Assembly (NCBI GenBank): GCA_002699145.1 | Contig: PABK01000054.1 | Coordinates: forward strand, 59,236-123,235 | DNA: 64,000 nt | From: Halioglobus sp. | GTDB taxonomy: Bacteria; Pseudomonadota; Gammaproteobacteria; Pseudomonadales; Halieaceae | Reading direction: 5' to 3' | Shown: one piece after another, positions 34,850-43,467 of the stretch | How positions within the stretch are numbered: position 1 is the stretch's first letter | Layout: every line of letters starts with the position of its first letter | Translations under genes and position numbers: made by a program | Notes under the pieces: model-generated | Told to the model about the DNA's origin: nothing | Databases searched by the model: none | The model's input: only the letters and a program-made list of their open reading frames with translations

Positions 34850-34865
34850 TAGAACGGAGAAATCT

Positions 34866-35858
34866 ATGTCAAACCTGTCCCTTTCTGTGGCCATCGGGAA
34901 TTACGATCGCAACCGTGCTTTGATCGACGGCGAAGTCCAGATCGATGGTGTTAACCCCGTATTTATGAAATTGTCACCGGAGGAAATTTTCTTCCGGGCC
35001 TTCCGTCATCAGGAATTCGATATTTGTGAGCTGTCGTTTAGCAGTTATACGCTGAGCGTCAGCCGCGGTACCAACGACTATATTGCCATTCCGGCCTTTT
35101 TGTCCCGAGCCTTCCGCCACAGTTGTATATACATCCGCAATGACAAGGGCATCAACAGTCCGGAAGATCTGAAGGGCAAAAGGATTGGTGTGGCCGAATA
35201 CCAGCTTACCGCTAACGTCTGGGCGCGCGCACTGCTGGAAGAAGAATATGGTGTTTGCCCCTCTGACATCACTTGGGTTCGCGGTGGTATGGAAGTGGCC
35301 GATCGCCCGGAGAAGGTTAAGTTAACCCTGCCTAAGGGTGTAGTTATGGAGCCTGCAGCGGCGGGCCGCACGTTGAATTCGCTGCTGGAAGAGGGTGAGA
35401 TCGACGGCTTTATTGGGCCTCGGACCCTGTCGTGCTTCGACAAAGGCCACCCGAATGTCGTGCGTCTGTTTTCGGACTCCCGCGCTGCGGGCACCAAGTA
35501 CTATAAAAAAACTGGCGTTTTCCCGATTATGCACGTTGTTGGCGTTCGCCGTTCACTGGTGGAGCAGCACAACTGGCTGCCGATGGCTCTGCTGAAGGCA
35601 TTCGAGCAGTCCAAGGCAGCAGCGTTGGCTGCACTGTCTGACACATCAGCAACTAAAGTGACGTTGCCCTTTGTGGAAGAGCAGATTGAAGACGCGCGCA
35701 AGCTTATGGGTAACGACTATTTTTCCTACGGCTACAAAAACAATCTGAAAACCCTGGAAACCTTCCTGGACCATCACTACCGGCAAGGCCTGTCCGAACG
35801 TCCCGTGAAGGCCGATGAGTTGTTCTGGCCTGCTACACAGGAAGGCTACAGTATTTAA
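34866..35858 (+). CDS. 4,5-dihydroxyphthalate decarboxylase-like protein
   Basis: A 330-residue protein with the periplasmic-binding-protein fold but no signal peptide, as in cytoplasmic Pht5/OphC decarboxylases that turn 4,5-dihydroxyphthalate into protocatechuate. Matching features are LSVAIGNYDRNRALIDGEV, the FDICELSFSSYTLSVSRGT stretch, IGVAEYQLTANVWARALLEEEYGV and MHVVGVRRSLVEQHNWLP. Its length equals Pht5. The start follows ACGGAGA. It completes the upper pathway in this cluster; its product would feed the lig operon at 52-60 kb. Confidence 0.87.
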   Translation: MSNLSLSVAIGNYDRNRALIDGEVQIDGVNPVFMKLSPEEIFFRAFRHQEFDICELSFSSYTLSVSRGTNDYIAIPAFLSRAFRHSCIYIRNDKGINSPEDLKGKRIGVAEYQLTANVWARALLEEEYGVCPSDITWVRGGMEVADRPEKVKLTLPKGVVMEPAAAGRTLNSLLEEGEIDGFIGPRTLSCFDKGHPNVVRLFSDSRAAGTKYYKKTGVFPIMHVVGVRRSLVEQHNWLPMALLKAFEQSKAAALAALSDTSATKVTLPFVEEQIEDARKLMGNDYFSYGYKNNLKTLETFLDHHYRQGLSERPVKADELFWPATQEGYSI

Positions 35859-35998
35859 TCTAATTGCTGTGGCCGGGACGCAGCGTTGAAAATAAGCCAG
35901 GAAGGTATTTGGCCCGGGCTTCCTTTCCGTAGTCAGAGTTGTACGGCGGCGTATAAAGCGGGTAACTGCGCCGCCAATTGGTGTGCGATCTGAGCTAA

Positions 35999-36941
35999 AT
36001 GCAATACCGTAAGATTGGACACTGGCAAGTCCCAGCTGTCGGTTTGGGATGTATGAATCTGAGCCATGCTTACGGTCATCCGCCGACTGAGGCAGCGGCG
36101 ACGCTAGTGCTGGAGCGGTCCTTCGACTTAGGTATCCGGCATTTTGATACCGCTGCACTCTACGGCTTTGGCGCCAATGAAGCCCTGATTGGTAAGGCGT
36201 TTAAGTCCAAACTCCATCACATCCATCTCGCCAGTAAGTGCGGTATGACCGGTGTAGATGGAAAGCGGGTAATTGATGGACGCCCCGAAACTCTGCTGAA
36301 AACTGTCGACGAGGCGCTGTTGCGTCTGCGGGTGGAGCATATCGATCGGAATTACTTGCATCGCTGGGACAAATAAATTGCCATTGAAAAAAGTCTGGGA
36401 GCCATGGCCAGGATGGTAGAGCAAGGCAATGTTGGGGCGTTGGGATTGTTGGAGGTGTCGGCTGATACACTACGCAAAGCGCATGCCGTGCACCCCATTT
36501 CGACGGTACAGACAGAGTACTTGTTTTGGACGCGAAATCCTGAAATCGCCGTACTTGATGCTTGTTGCGAGATCGGCGCAACCTTTGTTGCTTTTTCTCC
36601 TCTTTGGCGGGGCCTTCTGGCAGGGGCGGTAGAAGACCTGGATTAGTTCCCGACAAAGGAAATTTGCAATGCGATACCGCGATTTGCAGAGCCGAATTTT
36701 AGTGTCAATCAAGTATGGCTCAGCTCTCGCTAGCCTGGTTGCTGGCCCGAGTAATCACGTGTTGCCGATTCCCGGCACCACCTCGCTGATCGGTCTGGAA
36801 GAAAACTTTAAGGCGGCGTCGGTCCCCATAATAGATAGTGACATTGAGCGGCTTGATGGCCTTGTTAATCAGGGCGCCGTTCACGGTCCGCGCTATGGCA
36901 GTACGTCGCAGTTGGAAATTGATACGGAAGAGTTTGCCTGA
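35999..36941 (+). pseudogene. Aldo/keto reductase pseudogene
   Basis: A decayed paralogue of the intact gene at 59387-60376. The first 125 codons match it closely (PAVGLGCMNLSHAYGHPP, SKCGMTGVDGKRVIDGRPETL), then TAA 36374-36376 interrupts at RWDK. The same frame resumes ([25 protein letters not shown]) until a second stop at 36644-36646, after which NAIPRFAEPNFSVNQVW follows. About 25 codons are then deleted, with a frame change, and the end (HVLPIPGTTSLIGLEENF, IDTEEFA) is recognisable. It sits behind the decarboxylase gene as the intact copy sits behind ligC. The following 418 bases (36942-37359) show no feature. Confidence 0.9.
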
Positions 36942-37359
36942 ACTCAATTTTGTACAGTACATCCTCCATCGCCGGATCACTCCGGTGATATATAACAACG
37001 GTAGCCGAAGGAGCAGCATGACCAATTGGGTTTGCTGTGGCACTCCATTCCTACTATTTGGGTAGTGCCCGGCGGAGCCGTTTTCCCCAACTTGGCCAAA
37101 AGCATAAAACCATATGCAATTTACGGGAGCAGGCCCTGCCGAATCCTTAGCCTTTTGATGTTTGAACAGTTATCTCGCATCACTGGGTTTGTGCGTAGGC
37201 TTCATAGCAATTAGACAATGAAACCGGCTCGTTACTGCGAGGTTAAGTTGCAAATTAAATAAGAAGAGTAGCGCAGCGTCTTTTAGGATCGCGTGTTGAA
37301 GGCCATATTCGATAATTAAATCTTTTATTTATTGGTGGTCGCGCTGTGATACTTAAGGT

Positions 37360-37929
37360 CTATTTGAAAAGCCATTTGTGAACTAGTCTGGTATATCTGG
37401 GCATGATCATGTACACCATAAGGAAAACGGCGACCGCAGTAACTGCGAGCGTATTAAGCAAGCGATTGTGCTGGATGCCTAGTAGGTTAAACAGGGGGCT
37501 AAGTATAATGGGAATAAAAAGCACTAAAGGGTAAATCGCAGACCAGGTTAGCAGGTACTGTTTCCAGCGCACCGGGATTTTTGCTCGGACGTTTCTTGGA
37601 GTAAACCAAAAGTCCAGCCCGCTAGTGATATTGAAATCATCATTTCCGGAAATGAAAGGCCTAGCCTTATCGATTAGCTGTTGCCGTTTTGGAGAAGTCA
37701 TCCAGCTTTTTAATTGTTCCGCCGTTCGGAAGCGGATCATAATTGAATAGGTATCGGTGATGCCCGGTACCGGCCTGACGATATGACGATCTAGGAAACC
37801 GGGAGAGGCTTCGCTAAGCGGTATAATCTCATTAAGCCAGCTTTCGTATTCTGGCTTTCTGTTGTGGTGAACCCGGTGAGATATAACCACCGTTGCGCCG
37901 GAATTCCGATCAAGGTTATCGTGCGTCAA
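37360..37929 (-). CDS. Antibiotic-biosynthesis-monooxygenase-type (ABM) domain membrane protein
   Basis: A ~189-residue protein; a TTG start at 37929 preceded by AAAAGGAGCC is preferred, because the longer open frame upstream lacks a ribosome site. The N-terminal ~100 residues form an ABM/dimeric ferredoxin-like domain (ATVVISHRVHHNRKPEYESWL, GFLDRHIVRP, MIRFRTAEQLKSWMTS). The C-terminal half has two membrane segments (LLTWSAIYPLVLFIPIILSP and NTLAVTAVAVFLMVYMIM). Similar two-part proteins are widespread and uncharacterised. It is not obviously part of either pathway. Confidence 0.75.
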   Translation of the reverse strand: MTHDNLDRNSGATVVISHRVHHNRKPEYESWLNEIIPLSEASPGFLDRHIVRPVPGITDTYSIMIRFRTAEQLKSWMTSPKRQQLIDKARPFISGNDDFNITSGLDFWFTPRNVRAKIPVRWKQYLLTWSAIYPLVLFIPIILSPLFNLLGIQHNRLLNTLAVTAVAVFLMVYMIMPRYTRLVHKWLFK

Positions 37930-38242
37930 TTTGAGGGCTCCTTTTGAGGGACTGGTGACAAAAAAATTCTCAAGAAGATAAATTAAAAGGGCCCCTGCGG
38001 TACACGGTTTGGGGTTCAAAAAATAACGCGCCTTCTGACATTGGCAGACATGCCTTTTTGTCCGGCGGAAACGGCTCAAAAGTGATGAAATCTTAATTGC
38101 CGAGTGAGACTGTCACCTCAGATAACGCCGTAGCTAGGTAGCGATCGAGTTCTTTTTTATGATGAGTATGCCGTTTTCCAGATCAAAATTGTCGTGAAAT
38201 CTGGGGGCTGACATAGTAGCAACGACCTTTCCGGAGAAGGAT

Positions 38243-38265
38243 AAGGTGGCGGTTTATGCCACCTT
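38243..38265. terminator. Possible terminator hairpin
   Basis: Perfect 8-base arms AAGGTGGC and GCCACCTT with a 7-base loop, followed by TGCCTTTG rather than a clean T-run. It lies between the ABM gene and the 3' end of the AMP-ligase gene. The remaining bases of 38080-38400 show no gene. Confidence 0.4.
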
Positions 38266-38400
38266 TGCCTTTGTAGTCGGCATAACGCGGTGGTTTATAG
38301 CGACTTCCAATCAGTTGTAAGCACTTCACTGCAAACTTCTAGCGGAATTTTCTCGATGCCCACAGCGGAATTTTACCGCGCCCAAGTCCAAAATTGTCGA

Positions 38401-39948
38401 TTAACCACTAAATTGTTTGCGGAGGGCCTTTTTGTCGGGCTTTCCCAGATTGGTGACGGGGATGGCGTCGACGAAATGGATAATTTTTGGTGTCTGGTGG
38501 GGGCCTTTTGTGGCGCGCACCAGTTTGGAAATATCCTCGGCAGAGGCTTCCATGCCGGGTCTCAGCGCGACTGCTGCAGTGACCGCCTCGCCCCACTTTT
38601 CGTCTGGAGTGCCAAATACCGAGACCGCAGAGACGGCCGGATGGGTGGCAATTACATCTTCTACCTCCCGCGGGAACACATTGAAGCCGCCGGTAATGAC
38701 CATGTCTTTAGCGCGGTCGACAATTCTTAAGAAACCATCGGGGTCCTTAATTGCAATATCTCCAGTGTGGAGCCAATCGTGGGCAAAGACTTCCTCCGTA
38801 AGATCGGGCTTGTTGTAATAACCTGGCATCACCAAGGGCCCGCGGGTGCAGATTTCGCCGGGCTCGCCATCGGGCACTGGATTGCCCTGGTGGTCGAGAA
38901 GCGCAACATCAATCCAGGGCACGGGGCGGCCGCAGGACGACAGGCGCTTGGGGTCGTCAACCAAATGCTCGCTGCGGCGCATCACCGAAATCGTCATTGG
39001 GCACTCGCTCTGGCCGTAGAATTGGAAGAAGATCGGGCCGAATTTTTTGATGGCTTCCTGCAGGCGTGGTACTGACATTGGCGAGGCGCCGTAAATTATG
39101 GTTTCCAGGCTGCTCAGGTCAAACTCGGGTGCACGAGGGTGATCCATCAGAGCGTAGATCATGGTTGGCACCATCAACATGCAGTTAATTTTATGCTCCT
39201 GAATCATTTCCATGACTTTGACTGGTTCAAACGCGGGGATCACGTACATGGAGCCACCGGCAAGCAGGGTGGGTAGAAATAGGGTGCCGCCAGTGTGGCT
39301 CAGGGGCGAGACTAGAAGTTGGCGCGTGTTTTCGGGCCATTCCCACTCCGCCATCATGATTTGGGTCATTGTCATAAAGCAGCGGTATGAGCCTTCGATT
39401 CCCTTGGGTTTGCCCGTTGTGCCGCCGGAATAGGTTAGCCGGTATACGTCTTCTCCATTTACCTCGGGGGCAATTAGCGGCGCCGCATCGTGATTAGACA
39501 CAAAGGGCAGGAGGTTCTCGCCGGAGTTACTCTGTCCCAGCGACCAGACACGTTTTAGCTGGGGGCAGCGCTGTTTAAGTTCGCCAACCAAGTGATCGAA
39601 TTTGGGATCGAAAATAATGGTGTCGATATTGGCGTCTTCGACGACGTACGCGAAGTCATCGACTGCGCCCATTGGGTGTAGAGAGGTGATAAGCATTGCC
39701 TCCAACAGCGCGGCATCAGTGACGTGAATAACTTCTACTCTATTGCCGGACAGTAAGGCAATACGGCTAGCGCGATTGAGTCCTTGGGCTCGGAACGCCT
39801 GGCAGTAGCGACTGGTTTCATCGGCAATCTCTCTTCCGGTTCTTGAGCTGCCGTCGGGTAGAAAGATAACTTCGCGGTCGGCATTGTCCTGAAGTGCTCG
39901 GATGAGCAGGTGTGGAGTAAAAATTTCTTTATGCAGTTGTGTGCGCAT
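38401..39948 (-). CDS. AMP-dependent acyl-CoA synthetase
   Basis: A ~515-residue ANL-family ligase forming an acyl-CoA from a free acid. ATG 39948 with GAGAG just upstream is preferred to the longer frame reaching 40035. Motifs: YSGGTTGKPKGIEG (phosphate loop), YGQSECPM, LHTGDIAIKDPDGFLRIVDR and a C-terminal NLGKPDKKALRK containing the catalytic lysine. It reads leftwards, divergent from the oxidoreductase at 40496, and its upstream region carries two copies of the ACAG-N6-CTGT dyad. It likely activates the acid handled by the acyl-CoA dehydrogenase/kinase pair downstream of the divergent gene. Confidence 0.9.
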   Translation of the reverse strand: MRTQLHKEIFTPHLLIRALQDNADREVIFLPDGSSRTGREIADETSRYCQAFRAQGLNRASRIALLSGNRVEVIHVTDAALLEAMLITSLHPMGAVDDFAYVVEDANIDTIIFDPKFDHLVGELKQRCPQLKRVWSLGQSNSGENLLPFVSNHDAAPLIAPEVNGEDVYRLTYSGGTTGKPKGIEGSYRCFMTMTQIMMAEWEWPENTRQLLVSPLSHTGGTLFLPTLLAGGSMYVIPAFEPVKVMEMIQEHKINCMLMVPTMIYALMDHPRAPEFDLSSLETIIYGASPMSVPRLQEAIKKFGPIFFQFYGQSECPMTISVMRRSEHLVDDPKRLSSCGRPVPWIDVALLDHQGNPVPDGEPGEICTRGPLVMPGYYNKPDLTEEVFAHDWLHTGDIAIKDPDGFLRIVDRAKDMVITGGFNVFPREVEDVIATHPAVSAVSVFGTPDEKWGEAVTAAVALRPGMEASAEDISKLVRATKGPHQTPKIIHFVDAIPVTNLGKPDKKALRKQFSG

Positions 39949-40132
39949 CGAACTCTCACTTTGTACGGCCGAGTAAAACTCAGCGGTGAATAATTGCCTG
40001 ATTAGGAGCTGTTGAGGTTGTACAGCTGCAATCATCCAGAACGGCGCTGTATACCGTTCAATTTTTCGATACTTCGGTATCGGACATCTATTGCTGTGCT
40101 AGATCAGAGCGATTTATTCTTTCATTTTAAAC

Positions 40133-40146
40133 ACAGTATAACCTGT
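40133..40146 (+). promoter_or_regulatory. Operator-like dyad ACAG-TATAAC-CTGT, copy 1
   Basis: Lies in the 547-base divergent region between the AMP-ligase and the oxidoreductase genes, 185 bases upstream of the ligase start. The same core recurs at 40340 and 46723. A TATAAC spacer inside may double as a -10-like element. Confidence 0.55.
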
Positions 40147-40339
40147 TTTTATTGTGGGTCAATTGAAGTTTGTCATTGGCGCTGATTAAGGCTGGCACTT
40201 CGCGTGTTCGCGCTGAGTACGCGGGCTTTGGGGCGATGGATGCCTACCTGCAGGTTAATCGTTTACATGGTTCAATTGAAGGGTGATGACCGGCTTCAGG
40301 TTTGGTGGGGAAAAGTGCTCTTGAAATGGCAGCGTAAAG

Positions 40340-40353
40340 ACAGTATAACCTGT
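40340..40353 (+). promoter_or_regulatory. Operator-like dyad ACAG-TATAAC-CTGT, copy 2
   Basis: Identical 14-base core to copy 1, 194 bases further, 143 bases before the oxidoreductase start. Two copies in one divergent region suit control of both genes by one repressor. No small gene is seen elsewhere in 39949-40495. Confidence 0.55.
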
Positions 40354-40495
40354 TTCTAAGAATCCTAGGGGTTAAGCCCGGCTCGCAGTATCCGAGATTC
40401 GTGCTTGCAGGTTTAGAGATCTAAGAAACATGGAGTGGGTCAGAATATTCTACGGCCCATCCCTGTTTGCATAGTTATTTTTCTCAGAGGCGGTT

Positions 40496-41623
40496 ATGAC
40501 TGAAAAAGTAGAGTTCCCACTGGCTAATTGCGAGTTGCGTTCTTTCGTTGGTGAAGACGCAAGGCTGTATTTATCGCTGGAGGTAGTGGAGATCGGTAGT
40601 CCTGTGGGGGATGAGTTGGTGGTGAGGGTCGAAGGAGCGCCGATGAACCCTTCCGATCTTGGGTCTATGCTGGGTGGTGTGTCCGCTGATGCATTTCGGC
40701 TTACCGACAATGGTGGGCTCGTTGCGGACATTCCAGAAGCCGATTTTGGGCGGCTTTCTGAGCGAGTTGGCCAGTCCATTGGAGTAGGTTTGGAAGGAAT
40801 GGGCACCGTGGTGGCCGCCGGGGAGCTGGCCCAGCACTTGGTCGGCAACGTGGTTGCCATGGTCGGCGGAGGCATGTACACCCAGTACCGCAAGATTAAT
40901 GCTGGTGATTGTCTGGCGCTGCCCAATGGCACAAGCCCTGAAGATGGCGCTGGCGCATTTGTAAATCCGATGACATCCCTGAGCTTGGTTGAGACGATGC
41001 GCCGAGATGGTCATACGGCCTTGGTTCATACTGCTGCAGCCTCAAATCTCGGTCAGATGCTAGTAAAAATCTGCAAGTCAGATGGCGTTGGCCTGGTAAA
41101 TGTTGTCCGCAGCGAGGCTCAGGTGACGTTGTTAAAAGGTCTGGGCGCCAAGTATGTATGCAATAGCAGCTCGCCCACGTTCGACGATGAACTGGTCGCT
41201 GCTATCGGCGAGACGGGGGCAACCATTGCCTTTGACGCTGTTGGTGGTGGTGACCTTGCCAGCCGCATACTTGCAGCGATGGAGAGGGCAAACACCGGAA
41301 AAACACCTTACAGTCGTTACGGATCAAACGTATATAAGCAGGTGTATTTTTACGGAGGGCTCGACACCAGTCCCATTGTCCTGCGTAAGAACTACGGTAT
41401 GGCCTGGGGGGCAGGTGGTTGGTTGTTGTTCCCCTTCCTTGAAAAGATTGGCAACGAGGCGACGGCGGCATTAAAGGCACGTGTCGAACGGGAAATATAT
41501 ACAACATTTGCCAGTGAGTTTGGGCATTCGGCCACCATTAGAGAAATTCTCTGCCCCGAAAAAATCCGGGTGGCGGCTGCGCGTTCGACGGGGTCCAAAT
41601 TTTTAATAAAACCCAATTTGTAA
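40496..41623 (+). CDS. Zinc-type alcohol dehydrogenase/quinone oxidoreductase-like (MDR) protein
   Basis: A 375-residue medium-chain dehydrogenase/reductase. It has the catalytic-domain N-terminus with VEGAPMNPSDLGSML and the nucleotide-binding region around ALVHTAAASNLGQMLVKICKSDGVGLVNVV, where the usual GxGxxG is replaced by AASNLG as in quinone-reductase-like members. The zinc-binding cysteines of true alcohol dehydrogenases are not evident. Start ATG follows CAGAGGCGG. It leads the run that includes an NADH reductase and a membrane protein. It may reduce an enone or enoyl-type substrate; the exact reaction is unknown. Confidence 0.82.
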   Translation: MTEKVEFPLANCELRSFVGEDARLYLSLEVVEIGSPVGDELVVRVEGAPMNPSDLGSMLGGVSADAFRLTDNGGLVADIPEADFGRLSERVGQSIGVGLEGMGTVVAAGELAQHLVGNVVAMVGGGMYTQYRKINAGDCLALPNGTSPEDGAGAFVNPMTSLSLVETMRRDGHTALVHTAAASNLGQMLVKICKSDGVGLVNVVRSEAQVTLLKGLGAKYVCNSSSPTFDDELVAAIGETGATIAFDAVGGGDLASRILAAMERANTGKTPYSRYGSNVYKQVYFYGGLDTSPIVLRKNYGMAWGAGGWLLFPFLEKIGNEATAALKARVEREIYTTFASEFGHSATIREILCPEKIRVAAARSTGSKFLIKPNL

Positions 41624-41731
41624 CATGTGGGTTGCCCTGGGCGGGTTCTGCTGGTGGTTGAGGACGCTATCAGTCAGGCATTTGGCGCGGGTGGCCTATG
41701 ATTATCTTGTCAGCTTGAAACAGATGGTGAA

Positions 41732-42361
41732 ATGATAATGACAAAAGTGCTTCATGTTCATGCAAGTCCCAAAAGGGAATATTCAGCTTCCGGCCAGATG
41801 GCGGATATCTTTCTTGATGAATACCGGAAAATTAATCCCGCTCACGAGATTGAAACCCTATCGCTGTTTGAGAGTGATTTGCCCGAGTTTGGCTTTGATC
41901 AGACTACAGCCAAGTTCGCGCCCATTTTTGGCGATCAGCTAACTCAGGAGCAAGAGCAGAAGTGGCAGGTTATTCTCGACGTGATCTCGCGTTTTGATAA
42001 GGCTGACAAAATCATCGTTTCCACGCCGATGTGGAATGGTTCGATTCCTTACAAACTTAAACACTACATCGACATAATTGTACAACCTCTGGTGACCTTT
42101 GGCTTTAACCCAGAGACTGGGGAGCATTTTGGTTTGCTGAAAGATCGACCATTGCAGTTCGTTCTCACACGCTCCTCAGTACCGGTTGGTGATCCGTTCG
42201 ATAATCAGCTGCCGTATCTCAGATCCATTTTTGGCTTTATGGGTATCTTGGATCATCGAGTTGTGGTGGCTGAGAGTACAACTAGGCCAACGTCTGAAGA
42301 GCGTGCTCAGTATATTGCAGAATTTTCCGAAATTCTAAAGCAGGCGGCCGCCGAATTTTAG
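41732..42361 (+). CDS. FMN-dependent NADH-azoreductase-like (flavodoxin-fold) protein
   Basis: A 209-residue protein of the Flavodoxin_2/AzoR family, which reduces quinones or azo compounds with NADH through bound FMN. The FMN phosphate loop is HVHASPKREYSASGQMADIF; the second loop TPMWNGSIPYKLKHYIDIIVQP and third TRSSVPVG are in order. It follows the MDR oxidoreductase by 108 bases. A role in keeping quinoid intermediates reduced would fit an aromatic-degrading region, but the true substrate is unknown. Confidence 0.85.
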   Translation: MIMTKVLHVHASPKREYSASGQMADIFLDEYRKINPAHEIETLSLFESDLPEFGFDQTTAKFAPIFGDQLTQEQEQKWQVILDVISRFDKADKIIVSTPMWNGSIPYKLKHYIDIIVQPLVTFGFNPETGEHFGLLKDRPLQFVLTRSSVPVGDPFDNQLPYLRSIFGFMGILDHRVVVAESTTRPTSEERAQYIAEFSEILKQAAAEF

Positions 42362-42433
42362 GCGTCTGGAATATATGATCTGTTGAGTGGGTATTCAGGT
42401 CTTCTTGTCATAATTTACTTTGAGGATGTACTA

Positions 42434-42955
42434 GTGGACGTTATTCAGAACTTCGTGCTGAGCCACTTTTTGAGCGTCAAAGCTGCTCATATCATTTCGG
42501 CTTTTTTGTGGTCATTTACCACCATTTCTCCAATGCTGTTTTACGTCAATCCGACAATGAAAAAGCTAAAGGCCAATCCCGATGATCCAGAGCTAAAGCG
42601 TCGCGGGGAATGGGTTCTGGAACAGATGGACCGGGTTGTTATTCTTGAACATATTGCGCTGGCAGTGCTGTTAATAACCGGGTTAATGCTTTACGCCTCT
42701 GGAGTGGCGAGTTTTGCCAGTGGGTGGTTTTTTGCAAAGATGTTGATAGTGGTTGGATTCTTTGTGCCTATGGAAATTTACGATATCTGGTTGACTCATG
42801 TGAAAGCGCCACGTATGGAGCGAAACAAAGAAGCCGACAGACCAAAATACGAAGCTTTTCGGAAATTTTACTACAAATACCTCACAAGGCTAGCGTATCC
42901 GATTGTTGTATTTATCCCTGCCGTATTAATTTTGGCCTTAACCAAACCATTTTGA
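42434..42955 (+). CDS. DUF2269-like integral membrane protein
   Basis: A ~173-residue membrane protein with about four hydrophobic segments (LSVKAAHIISAFLWSFTTIS, LEHIALAVLLITGLMLYAS, WFFAKMLIVVGFFVPMEI, AYPIVVFIPAVLILALT). GTG 42434 with TGAGGA eight bases upstream is the likely start; an earlier in-frame TTG is unsupported. Conserved His in the first and second segments resembles DUF2269/CopD-like proteins that may bind heme. It lies between a flavin reductase and a GFA-family gene in a co-directional run. Function unknown. Confidence 0.7.
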   Translation: MDVIQNFVLSHFLSVKAAHIISAFLWSFTTISPMLFYVNPTMKKLKANPDDPELKRRGEWVLEQMDRVVILEHIALAVLLITGLMLYASGVASFASGWFFAKMLIVVGFFVPMEIYDIWLTHVKAPRMERNKEADRPKYEAFRKFYYKYLTRLAYPIVVFIPAVLILALTKPF

Positions 42956-42978
42956 TTGACAAGTAAAGGGGTAAGGAG

Positions 42979-43404
42979 ATGAGCCTAAGAAAAGCAAGCT
43001 GCGCCTGTGGTCAGGTAGTAATGGCAGTAGACGGTGAGCCAGAGATTGTTGCGATCTGCGGTTGTCAGCAGTGTCAACGTCGAACAGGTAGCGTGTATAG
43101 CACGCACGCATTTTTTGCCCAAAGCGGTGTAAAAATAGAGGGTGACTATAAAGTATTCGCCCGCAAAGCTGACAGCGGCAATACGGTCACGTTTCATTTT
43201 TGTCCGGAGTGCGGCAGTACTGTATTTTGGCGCGCGGAGGGACGGCCCAATTCCTGGGGGATCGCGTTGGGCGCATTGTCAGGAGTGGATATGCCGCCGC
43301 CGATTGCTGCTGTGTGGGGAAATGAGGTGAAGAAATGGGTACCGCTTCCTGAAGGAATAACTGTTTTCTCGCTGGGCGCTGATTCACCTAAATTGCGAGG
43401 TTGA
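42979..43404 (+). CDS. GFA-family (glutathione-dependent formaldehyde-activating-like) zinc protein
   Basis: A 141-residue protein with the GFA fold. Zinc-binding cysteines are seen in SCACGQV, CGCQQCQRRTGS and HFCPECGSTVFW, the full family signature. Start ATG follows AAGGAG. Most members are not formaldehyde enzymes and their role is unknown; they often accompany aromatic and C1-linked catabolic genes. It is co-directional with its neighbours, 23 bases after the membrane-protein gene. Confidence 0.88.
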   Translation: MSLRKASCACGQVVMAVDGEPEIVAICGCQQCQRRTGSVYSTHAFFAQSGVKIEGDYKVFARKADSGNTVTFHFCPECGSTVFWRAEGRPNSWGIALGALSGVDMPPPIAAVWGNEVKKWVPLPEGITVFSLGADSPKLRG

Positions 43405-43467
43405 GCCTTCGGAATCCCTGTGTTGGCGTTTGCGCGGGGGCGTGACGTAATTGAGTGGAGATGTGGT

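Noticed and set aside
35078..35497. 139-codon minus-strand open frame in the decarboxylase-like gene
   Set aside because: Antisense to a gene that matches a known family over its full length.
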